Source: Lepas anatifera
Taxonomy: Eukaryota; Arthropoda; Thecostraca; Lepadidae
Direction of reading: 5' to 3'
NCBI GenBank assembly: GCA_034440635.1
Contig: JAOTON010001073.1
Span: 324,001 to 388,000 of the forward strand
Length of the DNA: 64,000 nucleotides
Part shown: positions 22,621-34,569 of the stretch, piece by piece
Numbering within the stretch: the first letter of the stretch is position 1
How the letters are laid out: each line of letters opens with the position of its first letter
Notes under the pieces: model-generated
Told to the model about the DNA's origin: nothing
Database searches by the model: none
What the model saw: the letters and a program-made list of their open reading frames with translations, nothing else
Program-made: the position numbers and the translations under genes

Positions 22621-25374
22621 AGCAAGTGTTAAAAATTTATCCACCAAATAAGCAGACTTGTAAGATATGCCCGATGATGTTTCTTAAAATGAAGGCACAT
22701 AAGTGTGCAATGTGCATCATTCAATGCATCAGTCTATCAATGTCCGCCGGTAAATTAGATCTTACGACGTTTTTGTCCGTTTGGAGGGAAACCCTTTTAA
22801 AGCGAAAGAAACTCGTCTTTAAGGGGAAGAAATACTAGGTTGTTTTCTTCTCGAGCACGATTGGTTTTTAAAGAAATGTGGTAGAAACACAAATGTCTTG
22901 TCATGACGCAGTTGAGAAATTCCAGGGGAACTCTGGCCTTAACATACGTTTTGGGATTTAATGGGAAAAATTGGTATTACTGAACTAGTTTCATCTTTGC
23001 AGCTTTCAGTGTATTTTTAGCTCCGGGATATCTTTTGGTGCCAGAGAGGCTTTTTGACGCTTTCACAGGGACCCCTTTCGGTGCCCCCTCTGAGCGAAAT
23101 CCTGGATACGCCCCTGTTCTCACCAGCCCTACTGCAAGAACCCAAAATTTGTAAAGCGCACTCCATCGGGCGTGTTGAATCCGAACGCAAGTCGTGAGCT
23201 GAAGTGCGCTATTGGAATGAGGCGGAGAGGAAGTGAAGGTATTATCCCCTCGACGTGCGGCATCCCATGATAAAGAGGTTTCACGCCGGGAGGAATGGCG
23301 GGCAGCTGCCCCGCCCACTTGTTTGCTCAGCCGCCGATTATGCCCCGACGAATTCCCACACCCACTGACATTCTTGCGCTGTTCACAGCTGAATAGCTTT
23401 CCTGTTTGCGCTCAGATTCACGGGGCAGAGCGAGTTTTTCGCGCACGAAAACAAAACACTAGGCGTCGAAAGAGGCCTGGGAAACGGACTTTGTGCTGTG
23501 GAGATCAGAGCAGTTGGGTAGTTGTCCTCGCAAACTGATATGTTAAGACTCTGACCAAAATTTTAGCATTTCTGTCGTTCTTTTTCACTCACTTCAAGAC
23601 CAGATCAGTCTGGCTTTGCCGAAGGAAGTTTTCTGAGGAATAGGAGACAGCTGTAATGAGAATCATCAAGTTTCATTTTTGGTCACGGCTTTTATTATTG
23701 GCCCTCTAGAAGTTTTCAAAGTGCTGATGTCCAACACCACAATGTGGACCAACCGAAAGACGGCGAATTGGATCGTTCCCCTTCCATAGCAAAGAAAACT
23801 GTAAATGAATGAAGGCATTTGGGTGTTATCATACGTACTGGGAGGGTGGGCTGAAGCTCACCTCGCTTTCCTTCAAGAATGGCAGGGTGCTCCCTCATTC
23901 AGTTTCATCTGCAATATGTACCCATTTTAATAAAAATGGTTCTAAAAGTTCGCAATATTCTGAATGGTAATAACGTGGTCCACTTTCCTGACGAGCAGTG
24001 TGCAAGATAATCAGTTATTTAGGTTTTACTGAATAGTTAGTGCTGCCTAACTGTGAGCGGAATAAGAAAGTGACTGAAAAGGACTTGAGCTTGGGTTTTC
24101 TGGCTGGTGAGGAGGAAATTATTCACTGAAAAGCTGAAAAACTTCTTTTTACCGACACATTTTGAGTGGTGATGATGCTCATAGTTACAGGACAGCACAG
24201 AGTATTGAGAATCCAAGAGCTATTATTTTATAGTTATTTTTCTTTCCATTGGGTCAATGATGAAGGATAGAAAAAGGAGCTATACCCCGTGGCACTTACT
24301 TCTATTTACGGCTGGGGTGACGCTCATGCCTCACACTTCCGGATATTTGACGCTGTTTTTGGCGTTCTCTACAATTTTATGTAGCTATGGAAAACATATT
24401 TGCACAGCCATACATTGTACGTGTTAGATATTTATCAGCGGGTAAACAATTTTTCCTGATGTACCAGACCTTACATCAGTCAGCATTAGTGGCCTCGCCG
24501 GCATACTCGACGATGTGCCTTCGCCCTGATGAATTCATCCGAGCCACCAGGCCTGAAAGAAACGAGCCGCGTTTGAAGGTAACGACCGGGACCCCTGCGG
24601 CGAACGGCTAAATGGCATTTGGGCGGGGCTGCCCCCTGCGGCTGCCCGCCGCTCTTCACCAAAACAGCTCTATTTACGCTGAATTCATCGCATCCCGAGG
24701 CGATGAGCGTGCAAATTCGCTTATCTTGGCTGCTTTAGTTACGCATGCGTGGTCTCTCGGGTGGTTAGTGAAGCGTTGGTCCGGTATTCTGGAGTCCGCA
24801 GTGGAGGTCCCACAGCAGCCCCCGCTGCTGGGCCCGGAAGACCTGCGACATGACTGGCACCGAACGTCAAACGATAATCAATCTTCTGTCTTGTGACGCT
24901 GCAGGTTTGCATTAGCATGGAAAGACCATGACCTATATGGTCATTGAAGCTAATACATTTTTAAACATCCCATGACTAGGGCTGGCTTAAGGCCGTTGAC
25001 TGATTGTGTTTGGCAGAGGTGGTAATTAACCGGCTGAGGTATGCATTCCAAAATGACCGGAAAAGGAACATGAAAATTTGTTTTAAAGCTAGAGAATTTG
25101 TAAAAGCTCTCTCGGAAGTACTCATCTTTAAAGCAGGAATGACGTCAACTCGTAATTCCATCTAATTCAACTGAATTTTCACGGTTCAATTGCAGACACC
25201 AAACGCTTTCCGTATTTCCAGCCTAGCTCCCTAGACATGTCTGGCGGGGAAGCTCAGCTCTGTCTACACATAAACATCATTTTTATGTCTTGACATTATT
25301 TCTACCAAGTTCGAAATGCCTCCAGACCTGTAATCTTGGGGTGTATCGAGTGACCATGCGAAATTTGTAGTTGC
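22621..25374. other. No gene recognised (2.75 kb)
   Basis: GC-rich islands at about 23220-23520 and 24480-24860 in otherwise AT-rich DNA. AAATCCTGGATACGCCCC near 23098 resembles one end of an hAT-type MITE, but no opposite end was found. Confidence 0.45.
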
Positions 25375-26133
25375 TACAGGGTGTTCCGAAATAATGATTT
25401 TTATTGACGATAATAAGGCTATAAATGTAATTGTGTACGATTTCTATCAGTCGAGGCAAATTGTGGGACATTTTGATCATGCGCATTTTGATAGGATTTT
25501 TATCTTTTACTAGTTAAAATGAGTTGAAATACTGTCTGTTTTCCTCCTCAAAATGTTCGTAAAATCACGCACTATCACATGACAATATTACGCCAATAGC
25601 ACTGCAAACATTACATCGTCACTGCAGTATATCACAGTCCACATGAATTGCCTTGGAAATAAATTCTAAAAACACACCTCTGCTTAGGGATTTGGTCGAA
25701 GCAACCAATCCCGAATTGGTCCATGGAAGCAATTTCCAGTCCCTTTCTGGGTGGACGTGAGGTCTTCTACGATGGTCCACCGCATCCAGTCATTCTATGA
25801 AAGCGAGAAAAGCTTAGGTTAAAAACGTTAATCTTGTAATATTAATGAAACTTTTGCTTTTGGTATGCATGCTTAGTCGTTACTTTTCTCTTGTTAAACC
25901 ATTTTAGAGTGCTGCCAGTTCCGTTTTCGTGAATATAACCCGAAATATATTATTCTTCTAACATCATTTTTCGAATATATCAAAGTGAAAGAAAAAAATT
26001 TATGCTATAAAATGTTTTTTTCACAAATTTACCACAATTCATCATTGAAATTAACGTTTTTCAACGAATTTGAAATATTTTTAGTCCTTTTCTGAACACA
26101 TAAAAACATCATTTTTCTCTGAAACACCCTGTA
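25375..26133. mobile_element. TA-flanked mariner-like MITE (755 bp)
   Basis: The body (25377-26131) starts CAGGGTGTTCCGAAATAATG and ends with the inverse of CAGGGTGTTTCAGAGAAAAA. The two ends pair over the first ~10 bases and again at AATGATTTTT. A TA dinucleotide sits outside each end, as Tc1/mariner transposition leaves. The interior is AT-rich with no transposase. TIRs beginning CAGGGTGTTTC are widespread in arthropod genomes, to my knowledge. A two-base duplication is weak evidence by itself, so the call rests on the TIR pairing. Confidence 0.65.
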
Positions 26134-26352
26134 TGAGTCAGTCTTGTCAGTCTTGTCTAAGTCAGTCTTGTACTATGGGTGAGTGAGGGCTTATGGCACA
26201 CCTACCGTGTTCTCCTCCTTCAGTTGTATGATGGCCATCATCAACGTTCATCGATTCCAGATAATCAGCACAAGTGATTCCACAATCATCATGGTGACCG
26301 TTGGCGCAACCTCCGACCAACGCCAAGAAATCACTTCGCCAAATAGAGAAAA

Positions 26353-26405
26353 TAAGCGTTATAACGCTTAAGTGAAATGTCTGTATGTATACAGACACTT
26401 CACTT
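26353..26405. repeat. Two adjacent palindromes
   Basis: TAAGCGTTATAACGCTTA (26353-26370) is a perfect 18-base palindrome. Directly after it, AAGTGAAATGTCTGTA (26370-26385) pairs with TACAGACACTTCACTT (26390-26405) with one mismatch across a four-base loop. Function unknown. They could form paired hairpins in DNA or RNA, or be the remnant of a very short inverted-repeat element. Confidence 0.75.
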
Positions 26406-26756
26406 CGCCGCGTGAACAATTTTTGGCACGTGCCTTGATGCGGAAGAGGAGCTCCAAGGCCGTGAAAAGCCAACTAATGGGTATTCTTCTCGCGTCAGCA
26501 CTCCCGACGCCTTAGCGTGCGTGCGAAAATGCGATAACGAGCCGGTGGATCTCGGGTGTGTTCCTTCATTTGTCGGGCCATCTGCCGCACCATCAAGGAC
26601 GCTATCTCAGTCCTCATCGCTCACGCACTGCTCTTGGTGTTCTTTCAGACAGAGACGCGGTGATCGCACTGCCATCTCATCGACAACGGCGAGAAGCTCA
26701 TCCGCCGGACAAGACAACATGACGTCGCCAGATACTTTTAATAATTCAATAGTTTT
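26406..26756. other. No gene recognised
   Basis: GC-rich island of ~350 bases (CpG-bearing). Short frames on both strands, none recognisable. Confidence 0.45.
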
Positions 26757-26940
26757 TGGGGTTAAACGACGCACCAGCTGCTTAGGTCCTCTGGAGTCGG
26801 AGGGGGAAGAGAAATGAGCCAGACTTAAGCTGAGCAGGGTGCCAAATCTTGCCTCAGGATGGGCTCGAACCCAGGACATACTGCACTTACAGAATGTCAT
26901 AAGCGGAGACGAGTACGCGCACTAACCGTTGCCAGATGCT
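26757..26940 (-). mobile_element. tRNA-derived SINE on the minus strand
   Basis: Read on the minus strand, the head at ~26935 has an A-box-like ACGGTTAGTGCGCG, followed by a B-box GGTTCGAGCCC spaced as in a tRNA. The tail, on the plus strand GGGGTTAAACGACGCACCAGC, lies at 26757. A similar tail motif occurs at 1617 and ~49500. The head differs from the SINE at 20745, so this is a separate subfamily. Confidence 0.7.
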
Positions 26941-28740
26941 TGCAAGAAGTGGAGGAATGCTAACTGGACGTAAACAGCCAGCCACCAGCTGTTTTAATTG
27001 AGCAAAATATACATTTCACTATATAATTTACTTCAAAATATGTGCCTCTTCCTAGTTTGTTAGAACAGAGCACCTTAGAAGTTTTATGGTTATAATCAGA
27101 TGAAACAATACAAAATGTGACGGTTTTGCAACTAAGGATTTTTTGTTTGGTTGACTTGGCCACGGCTGGTGATAAGAATCTAACACGGAAGTAACGCTCC
27201 GTTACCTCGCGGTGTTTTCAGAGATGTCTCGCAAGCTCAGGTGTCACGTCTCTGCACCAACGAAACAGGGAACTGCTGTCTTCCAGATTCGGATGTCCTG
27301 AAAATTTGCAGTTTTCACTTAAACCTGCCACTGGTGTGAATTTCTCACTCCGATTTAGAGTTCAAAGCTGAACGTTCTTACGTTGTACAGTGTTTGTTGG
27401 AAACAAACTAATTTAGCGAAATAGTAGACTTAGATGTAGCCCAAACTGTTTTCTATTTCCAACACGGTGTCCCTTTCCCGCTTCTCACAGATTTCCCTAA
27501 GCGTTATTATCTTGAAACCTGTTAACGAACATATGGACCACACCAAAGAAATATTCTTGTCTTCAGAATTCCTGGGATTGAACCACCGCGAGGCTGCTGA
27601 ATAGAGCCAACAGCACAATGGCTGTCCGATCTCCCCACCATCTGGGCCCGCCTGGGCCGGCCGGCCGCGTCCCACCATGGGGTGTCGTGTGTCGGCGGGC
27701 GGCGTCTCCTCCACTCTGGACCCGGCACCAAGCGACCGTGACGTGTCACACCACGGCCCGCTGCGCCCCGCCCGGCCGTCAGAACCCCCGGCGGGCCTGT
27801 TTGTAGAAGCTGGGGATCGACAGTGACCGGCCGGCTCTGGACTGGCACGAAAACCCCGGTGGGTGGTGACCGAGAGCGGCAGCGTGCGCTCCTGTTAGTC
27901 CCCTGCGGCATCCAGCCAGTCCTCGGTGTTTCCTCCTCGCCGCGGGCCACGTCGGATGAACACGTCTATCCATCTATCTATCGCCCGTTCATCCGGACGA
28001 TGGCTGAGCGTTGTATCACGTGAGCTCACGTGTCGAGGTGATATCCTTACTCAAGTTTACATAAAAGCTCTAACCATGCTGCACAAATAGGTGAACTCTA
28101 GATTGGTATCAAGCCCTAGGTAAAGTCACTACCTTCATTGTTAAACGTTTGGTGCTGTTTTTTCGACTGTCTCTTGCCGCAACCGATTCACCATTATCTT
28201 CCCTGCAAAAAGGTGTCACGCGCTGGTCCGCATCTATCACCGGGTTGTCCAAACAGCTGTCACGCGCCGCCACCCCTGGAGCATATGCTGGAGAAGAGGG
28301 GAGGCGGGGGCAGTCGCCTGGGGGGCATCGAGCTCGTTAGTCGCCAGTTGACCTGCGGGACAGTGGGGGAGCGCCGGCTGTGCACAGTATGACACCTCAG
28401 CCGCCAGCCGGCTCCGCCGCAGTCAGTGCACACTGTGCAGTGCACGTGCACAGGCCTGCAGCGGCGTAAGGTCAATGTGAGGAACTGGTCAATCTCCAAA
28501 CCGCTGCTAACAGAAAACCCCTTCTGTAGCCAAAAACTTGTCCCATTTGGGTTCCTTGTTGTCTTCTGTACTGTGCGTGCCTACCAAATTGTCTTATTGC
28601 GCCCCAGTCTAGCTGAAATAAAACAAATTGGGCTGGAAAGTTGAGTGGGAAAGGGGGCTCATCCCCTCCTCCCTATTTCGTCGCGCTATGCACAGAGGTG
28701 GCTAAAACGGCATTTGTTCATCTGCTGTCGATTTATTGTA
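26941..28740. other. No gene recognised (1.8 kb), strong GC-rich island
   Basis: 27600-28020 and 28250-28460 are very GC-rich and carry overlapping frames of up to 142 codons on both strands, with no recognisable domain. TGGTTCAATCCC on the minus strand near 27575 looks like an isolated B-box. No complete tRNA or SINE could be built there. Confidence 0.4.
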
Positions 28741-28748
28741 TAATTGAC

Positions 28749-29025
28749 CATAAACTGATAAAAGGGGAAGGGGAAGGGAAGTACTTGCCCCTCCCCCAAT
28801 CGACCCTGGCCGCCCCCTGAAAGAGCGACGGCACCCCCTGAAAGGTCAATGGTGTTCCCCTGAAACGTCGCTTTCCTCTCCCAGGATTCTAGCGCCAGCG
28901 CAACTATGATAAGACTTGGCGCCCATCTGATAGATTTCTTCATCTTAAAATGGCGCCCTCTGGATCCGAATGCCGTCCCCCTGCCATGTGCTCCCCTTCG
29001 ATCGGCAACCCAGGGTCCGCCTATG
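28749..29025 (+). mobile_element. hAT-type MITE, CATAGGCGG family, copy 3
   Basis: The right end CAGGGTCCGCCTATG is well kept; the left end CATAAACTGATAAAAGGGG is diverged. TAATTGAC (28741-28748) and CAATTGAC (29026-29033) flank it and agree at 7 of 8 bases, consistent with an 8 bp duplication. Internal CCCCTGAAAG units match copies 1 and 2. Confidence 0.8.
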
Positions 29026-29033
29026 CAATTGAC

Positions 29034-29500
29034 TATCCTAGCATTTCCTTCAATTTCGCAACTAAAAATCTCACTTGCAACTCATCATGTCCTTCAAATA
29101 CCCACAAAAACCTTACTGAAAGGTTCAGAAAGTGGCGCACGGCATGGTAGTAAAGTAATTGGGTAGCACGCCCCTTAAGTCTTTTAGAATGGCTTTTTTC
29201 TATTTGGCAAAAATTTACGTATTTTGCCACTTTGAGTCCCAAAAACGAGTAGAGAGTGTAACATTGCCCAGCGTAACTGACCTTCATGTCGACTCAGCAG
29301 CTACTTGATATCATAGAACAACACACCGACATTAATTAGTTGATCTTATCAAAAGCAAAGCGATGATCCCTGAAATTTCTGCAAAGAAGGGCAATCTTCA
29401 AGTTTAGATTAGAATAAAACCGTGCGATAAAATTAGAGCAATTCAAGAGACAGTCAACACTATATATGAAATGTCAGATTAAGCTGCTATATTCTGTTCT
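29034..29500. other. No gene recognised
   Basis: AT-rich DNA between a MITE and a SINE. I see nothing else in it. Confidence 0.5.
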
Positions 29501-29685
29501 GGGGGCGCGGTAGTGGAGTGGTCAGCGTAGCTGGCTGCCACGCAGCCGACCGGGGTTCAAGGTCCGGCGGCTTCCTGAACAAGGGGCAAGCTGGCCCCCG
29601 AGAAACCCTTCCAACAGGGAAAGAGATGGCGACGCCATATGACCCTGGCAGTTGGTGCGTCGATAAGCCCCAACAAATTATTATA
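29501..29685 (+). mobile_element. tRNA-derived SINE, the most complete copy
   Basis: The head carries AGTGGAGTGGTCAGCGTAGC (A-box region) and GGGGTTCAAGGTCC (B-box region). It continues through CCCTTCCAACAGGGAAAGAG, GGCGACGCCATATGACCCTG, TTGGTGCGTCGATAAGCCCC and ends AACAAATTATTATA. The same order of blocks, more or less decayed, is seen at 20745, 33636, 33752 and 44021. No protein; a LINE would have to move it. Confidence 0.85.
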
Positions 29686-31614
29686 CCGTTCCATAGAGTC
29701 TTTTCTGTCTACCGACTTCGCTGACATCGAATTTACAAGCGGCAGCCGATGTTAGCTATCTGGAAGAAATGGATGCTACCTTACTGGACTGGTAAGATAC
29801 AAGAGCACGACCCCGCTGTCACGTGGGTCTTTGTCCATCAGCATCAACCCCGCCCATCCAGCTCCATGGCCACCAGCAGGTGCCGCTGGAAGGTCAACAG
29901 GGTCGTCTGGCGATGGGAGAGGGAAATCGCTCTCCACAGCCCGGTGGCGCTGAATGGGGAGCATGATGAGAAAGTGGTCGCCGACCACCAGGCGGAGGGT
30001 AGCGTCATGGATTGGTAACATTGCTGCCCTCCACGCCCTGCCAACCCACCGTGACCACCTCAGATGGGGACTTTGTTGAAGGATCTCTGGTCTGTAAAGG
30101 ATCATAGATTGGATAGTTGGATGGATATCTGGTCCAATCTGACCAACAGGTCGGATTGGATTTGATTGGCCGGATGATTGGGATAGTGTAGGATCTAGAT
30201 ATGGTTTTGGGTTTAATTTCTTATTTAGTGGTCTGTTTAGGATATGGATTGGCATAGTCATGGTACATCGAAACGAGTTGGCCTGGATTCGTCAGATAAG
30301 CTTAGGGTACGGACCGGGCTGGATTGGAAGTTTCTTTGCCATAACCTCCTCTCCTCCACTCTCTTCAGAGCTGATGAAACATCGCATTAAATGATACAAG
30401 ATGTGTCGTCCATCCATGTGTTGTCTTTGCTCTCTTCATTCCAAAAGTTCAACGGGTCGCATAATTTTGTTCGCTCCACAGTGTGTTTCTCAGGACCTGT
30501 CCTGAGAAACTCGCTTATTTCACTCTTCCTATTCATTCATATCATATGATACACATATCCTTGTGGTTGTTATTTGCCGGGAGGTGAGGTTGTCTGCAAT
30601 TAAATTTGAATAGATGAATAAATGCCGGGCTTTAAGTCATGGCTGGAGATCTCTTATCGATCCAGGGGGGGTCCTGGGTGGGTTAACGCTGGTATTACAA
30701 GTCCTATACAAAGTCTTTGGGAGACCCAAAATCCAGGGGGTCCTGACCCCCAACCCCCCCCGGATTTCCACCCATGCTTTAAGTACTCAAAGGTTATCAT
30801 ACCAACGTGTAATCTTCACTGTCCCAATGACCACGGCTTGGCTTCTCCTATTCCCTCATAAGTTTTCAGGGTGTCCTTTACAGCCCCCCCCACTAGTTTG
30901 GTTTCATACCATGAATCACAATAAGCGACAGCTAGGCTAGATATTACTTTCTCTTGGATGATATTGCAGTCAATGGCATGATCCTTAATTTAGGTAAGCG
31001 CTTCCAATGGAATGAAACATACCGAAAAGAAAGAAAACAAGTAATCACCATGTGGTACTCTCCGTAGAGCAAGTTTGTGATCCGGTCTTGTAATGCATAA
31101 GGTCAAAACTGTTCAGGCATTGTTTTAAATGACTTTTGGCGTCAATATACCTCACGCTTAGCAAGCGGAGGACAGTTACTTAGTGCAGTTACTACGGGCA
31201 GTTGATCTGGATGCACTCCGAGACCAAAGGACAGTGCTGTCTACCTGAATACTCAGTAGACTTTACGACCTATCAGCAATTATCGTCGAGAGCATAGAAA
31301 CGCTTGAGCCATGGGATGTGAACATATAATAAATAACGTTTTGTTTCAATGAAAGGGGTAGGGACTATGTGGACAATCACATAAGACACTCGCCTACCTA
31401 ATCGAGCCAAAAGCAGACTTGGGTGATTTCTGTCGGATCCATGGCCTTACAGAAATGATTCTGTACGGAAATGTCTATTTCAGACAAGTAACAAAGTCCG
31501 GTCCCTGGGCCCGTTCACTGATTGTGTTCAGATCGATATTTGATTATAGAGCGGTCGCAGAAGGGTGTGTTTGACGTTTTGATGACAAAGAATGTATTTG
31601 ATTTTGCGTTCGCT
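29686..31614. other. No gene recognised (1.9 kb)
   Basis: Contains a GC-rich segment at 29800-30060 with an open minus-strand frame of 161 codons that resembles nothing I know. A palindrome, GTTTCTCAGGACCTGTCCTGAGAAAC, lies at 30485-30510. A GGGTCC/CCAGGGGG-rich stretch at 30655-30775 may be a decayed MITE. Confidence 0.4.
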
Positions 31615-31771
31615 CAGTGGCGGATGCAAGGGGGACCAGGAGGCTAAACCCCCCACCCCGAAATGTCTGAGTCCCTTTAGTTAATATGTAGGCCGAAGCT
31701 CATCCGAGGCAACGGCGCGGGAGGCTCGAGCCCCCTCTGCCCCCTCGAAATAAGTCCTGGATCCGCCACTA
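31615..31771 (+). mobile_element. hAT-type MITE, CAGTGGCGG subfamily (157 bp)
   Basis: Begins CAGTGGCGGATGCAAGGGGG and ends GTCCTGGATCCGCCACTA, an inverted pair related to the CATAGGCGG family but with the CAGTGGCGG end common among hAT elements. A convincing 8 bp duplication is not visible, probably through decay. Confidence 0.7.
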
Positions 31772-33122
31772 CACTCACCCTATGTTAGGCAGCGACTGGG
31801 CCATATCCTGATCATGTAGCGAGTATTTGAGCCCATGTCTGGCGGCCGGTGATGACATTGATTGAGTTCATTCCAGCTGGAGCCTGCTGGCTGTCGTGTA
31901 GCCCTGATACCAGCAGCGTGGCCCGCCGGGGGCCGCCATTTATCAGCACCGTTCTTTGTTGGCCGGCAGACCTCCCTGATGAGACTGCATCATGTTCCAT
32001 GTCACCGGTCTGCCCCACTTCCCGAAATGGCAAAACATCGCTGAAACTTTTTACATTAGGATTTAGTCGGAAGGATGGTGTTCGCGGTTGGCTGAGCCTC
32101 CCTTTTCCATTATTTGCATGGTTGAAGCTGGATGATGCGTGTGCGCAGCACAGCAGCGTATGGATAGTGTATTATGTGAGTTACTTCCTGGGCAAGAAGT
32201 TTGATATCGGATATTTTGCACGCGGTATACCATTTTAATTACATTGTAGGCAAAGCCAAATTGATTTATTCGTGGTTTTGTTGATTGTGGCAAACCGCTA
32301 GATACCGATCGCTTAATATTTCAATGACAGTATTTAGTAATGGATTCCAAAAGCTTTGAACGATATCTAAGCTAAAGCTTAGTGAAAATTTGATCATGAA
32401 CTACCACGCTCATAACAAAAAATAAATCTATATTTTTTAATTTTCTCTTCAAACAATGTTCTGTTCACATGTGTGATAAACGTAAGCTATATAAATCTAC
32501 CCATTTGGAAGTTATAGATTACCCACCATTCAGCACATCTCTTCAGACATTTCTTCTTCAGCACGCGGAACATTATCCACACATCAGCACATCGTCATCC
32601 GCAGCCCCGTCCTCTGCGGTGACTCGTCCGGAATTTCTAGGGGGCCATGTGTGAGCAGTTCATTCTCGGCTCCGTAGCCGTCAGAGGCTCATTTTTAACG
32701 TGTGGGCAGGCAACGGCTTTCCCAGACCGGAGCACAGTGGGGCATCTGTTCTCGCTCATTGCGGGGAGCGACAGGGTGCGGTGTTGCCGTAATAAATGCG
32801 TACGTCACCGCAGCAGCTGCCTGCCGTGTTTTCGACGTTAGCGCAGACGAAGTTGCCACGCCCGCATGTCGGGAGAGACTATAACGCGCCGGGTCTCCAG
32901 ACCGCGGCCCTGAACACGACTGAGCTCATTCCCGGAGTGTGATGTCGTTAAGATGACTGGTACGGCTGGGAGAAGCTGGTGCTGTTCCCGTAAGATGAGA
33001 TGAATCAATGTTGCAATGGCTGAAGCGAACAAACCGAGACACTGTCAGACAGGGGTGGTTGACCGGAACCGGAAGTGAGGTGCGCTAGGTATCTGAGTGG
33101 TTTTGTTTGTGTTTTATTTCTT
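31772..33122. other. No gene recognised (1.35 kb)
   Basis: GC-rich islands at 31830-32030 and 32590-32960, AT-rich between. Short overlapping frames only. Confidence 0.45.
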
Positions 33123-33575
33123 TTAAAGGGAATGTGGCACCTTGGTCGAATCCTGTAATTTAGTGTAATTAGGCGTACTTTAGCCGCAAATAATGAAACC
33201 ACTCGTGGTTTCTCTGAAAAAATGTACAATAAGCTCAGTATTTTGATTTTAAAATACTCCTCTAGGAAAATAAATAAATATCTGCCTGTGGATGATGTCA
33301 TGATCTGGCAACCACTACCATACTTGAAATGCTTCAAGGGCTTCGATTGGCTGATGCTCATCGTGACGTCATATGTCGTCACACCAGCAGATCACAACAA
33401 TGGCCGCCTGGCGAGAGGTACATGAGAGGTACATTTCGGGTAGGTTTTAGCTTTTTTGTACGGAAATATCGAGTTCCAAGACAAATTATGCATAGAGTAC
33501 CGGGTTTTTAGACTTGCTTTACAAATTGGCTATCTCAATTAAAATCACGTTATAAAGGTGCCACATTCCCTTTAA
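33123..33575 (-). mobile_element. TTAA-flanked MITE, family M1, copy 2 (445 bp)
   Basis: Body 33127-33571, from AGGGAATGTGGCACCTT to AAGGTGCCACATTCCCT, flanked by TTAA on both sides (33123-33126 and 33572-33575). It is the same element as 1048-1493 in reverse orientation, with high similarity over its length (for example the GATTGGCTGATGCTCATCGTGACGTCA region at ~33344). One base shorter than copy 1. Confidence 0.88.
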
Positions 33576-33602
33576 GGGGAATGTGGCACCTTTATAACGT
33601 GC
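33576..33602 (+). repeat. Truncated end of a further M1 MITE, forming a 56-bp palindrome
   Basis: Directly after the TTAA of copy 2 comes another M1 terminus in the opposite direction, GGGGAATGTGGCACCTTTATAACGTG, after which similarity stops. With the end of copy 2 it makes a near-perfect 56-base palindrome (33546-33601) centred on TTAA. Confidence 0.8.
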
Positions 33603-33635
33603 TTATGCTTACACGCCCGAGGTCATATTGCTATG

Positions 33636-33915
33636 CGGGACACGGTAATCGTTCGTTCTGATCCCAAATATACCTTCCAACAGGGTGAGAGCTGACGACA
33701 CCATATGAACTTGGTGCGTCATAAATGCCCTAAGACCATATAACTACTCCCTGGTTTCAGTGTCCTGCTTGCTGAGGGCGGTGTCGCAGGTTCAAGTCCC
33801 GGCGGGTCCTTTGAGTGAGGTATTATCTGATCACTGAAGTCTCTCTAACAGGCTGCAAGTTTCCATCACCATATGACCTTTCCAAATGCAACATCAGCTA
33901 AAACCCTTTTGTGGG
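33636..33915 (+). mobile_element. Two decayed SINE fragments in tandem
   Basis: First fragment (about 33636-33745): ACCTTCCAACAGGGTGAGAG, GACGACACCATATGAAC and TTGGTGCGTCATAAATGCCC, the body of the 29.5 kb SINE without its head. Second fragment (about 33752-33915): a B-box GGTTCAAGTCCC in GCAGGTTCAAGTCCCGGCGG, then CTCTAACAGG and CACCATATGACCTT. Both run in the plus direction. Confidence 0.7.
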
Positions 33916-34569
33916 GGTCTCAGGGACCAAATTACCTCTCATTAAGGGGGCATACTAGGACTAAGACCTGATGCCCTTACTCGCGACGACCACTTAGCCA
34001 GCCATGCTGTTCCTCTTAGTCATGAGTTATGTGAGGCCAAATCTATGAGAACAAACTTCTTATTGCTCCGGAAGCTGTAATCTATCTTGATGATGCACCT
34101 AGCAGTACAAACGTCATTAATTATATATGTGGGCTGATTTTCACTGAATTGTGAACCACTCGTTCGGTCCGATGTGAAAATTTTTGGTAGGTGGTGGGGC
34201 ACATTTTGTCACCCAACCATGTCTATGTGGTCTGGAATGAATTGAATGATACGTGCTAATGCACGATACAGCACAAAATATGCTGGGTTTGTTTCGGTCA
34301 GAAAAATTGTTTAACCACATACCTTTGCCTGCTTTGCTCTGTCAGGGAAATATTAGGTAACTTTCACATTCGTTTACAAAAACCCTGTAGAGATGAACAC
34401 GACAAAGGCATAATTCCAACGTCTTTTTCCATTTATTTTTGCGAGCCTAATAACGGTAGCCGCCTCAAGGGGGGGATATCAGCAGTTCTTTGCTGCGGGA
34501 TACCACGAATCGGGTCCTGTCGTGCTTCGTGTCTTCGTGTGTCGTCCTTGACTGATATGGAACGCATTC
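33916..34569. other. No gene recognised
   Basis: AT-rich DNA without a supported feature. Confidence 0.5.

Noticed and set aside
27522..27950. 142-codon minus-strand frame
   Set aside because: GC-rich low-complexity composition, no domain or splice context.
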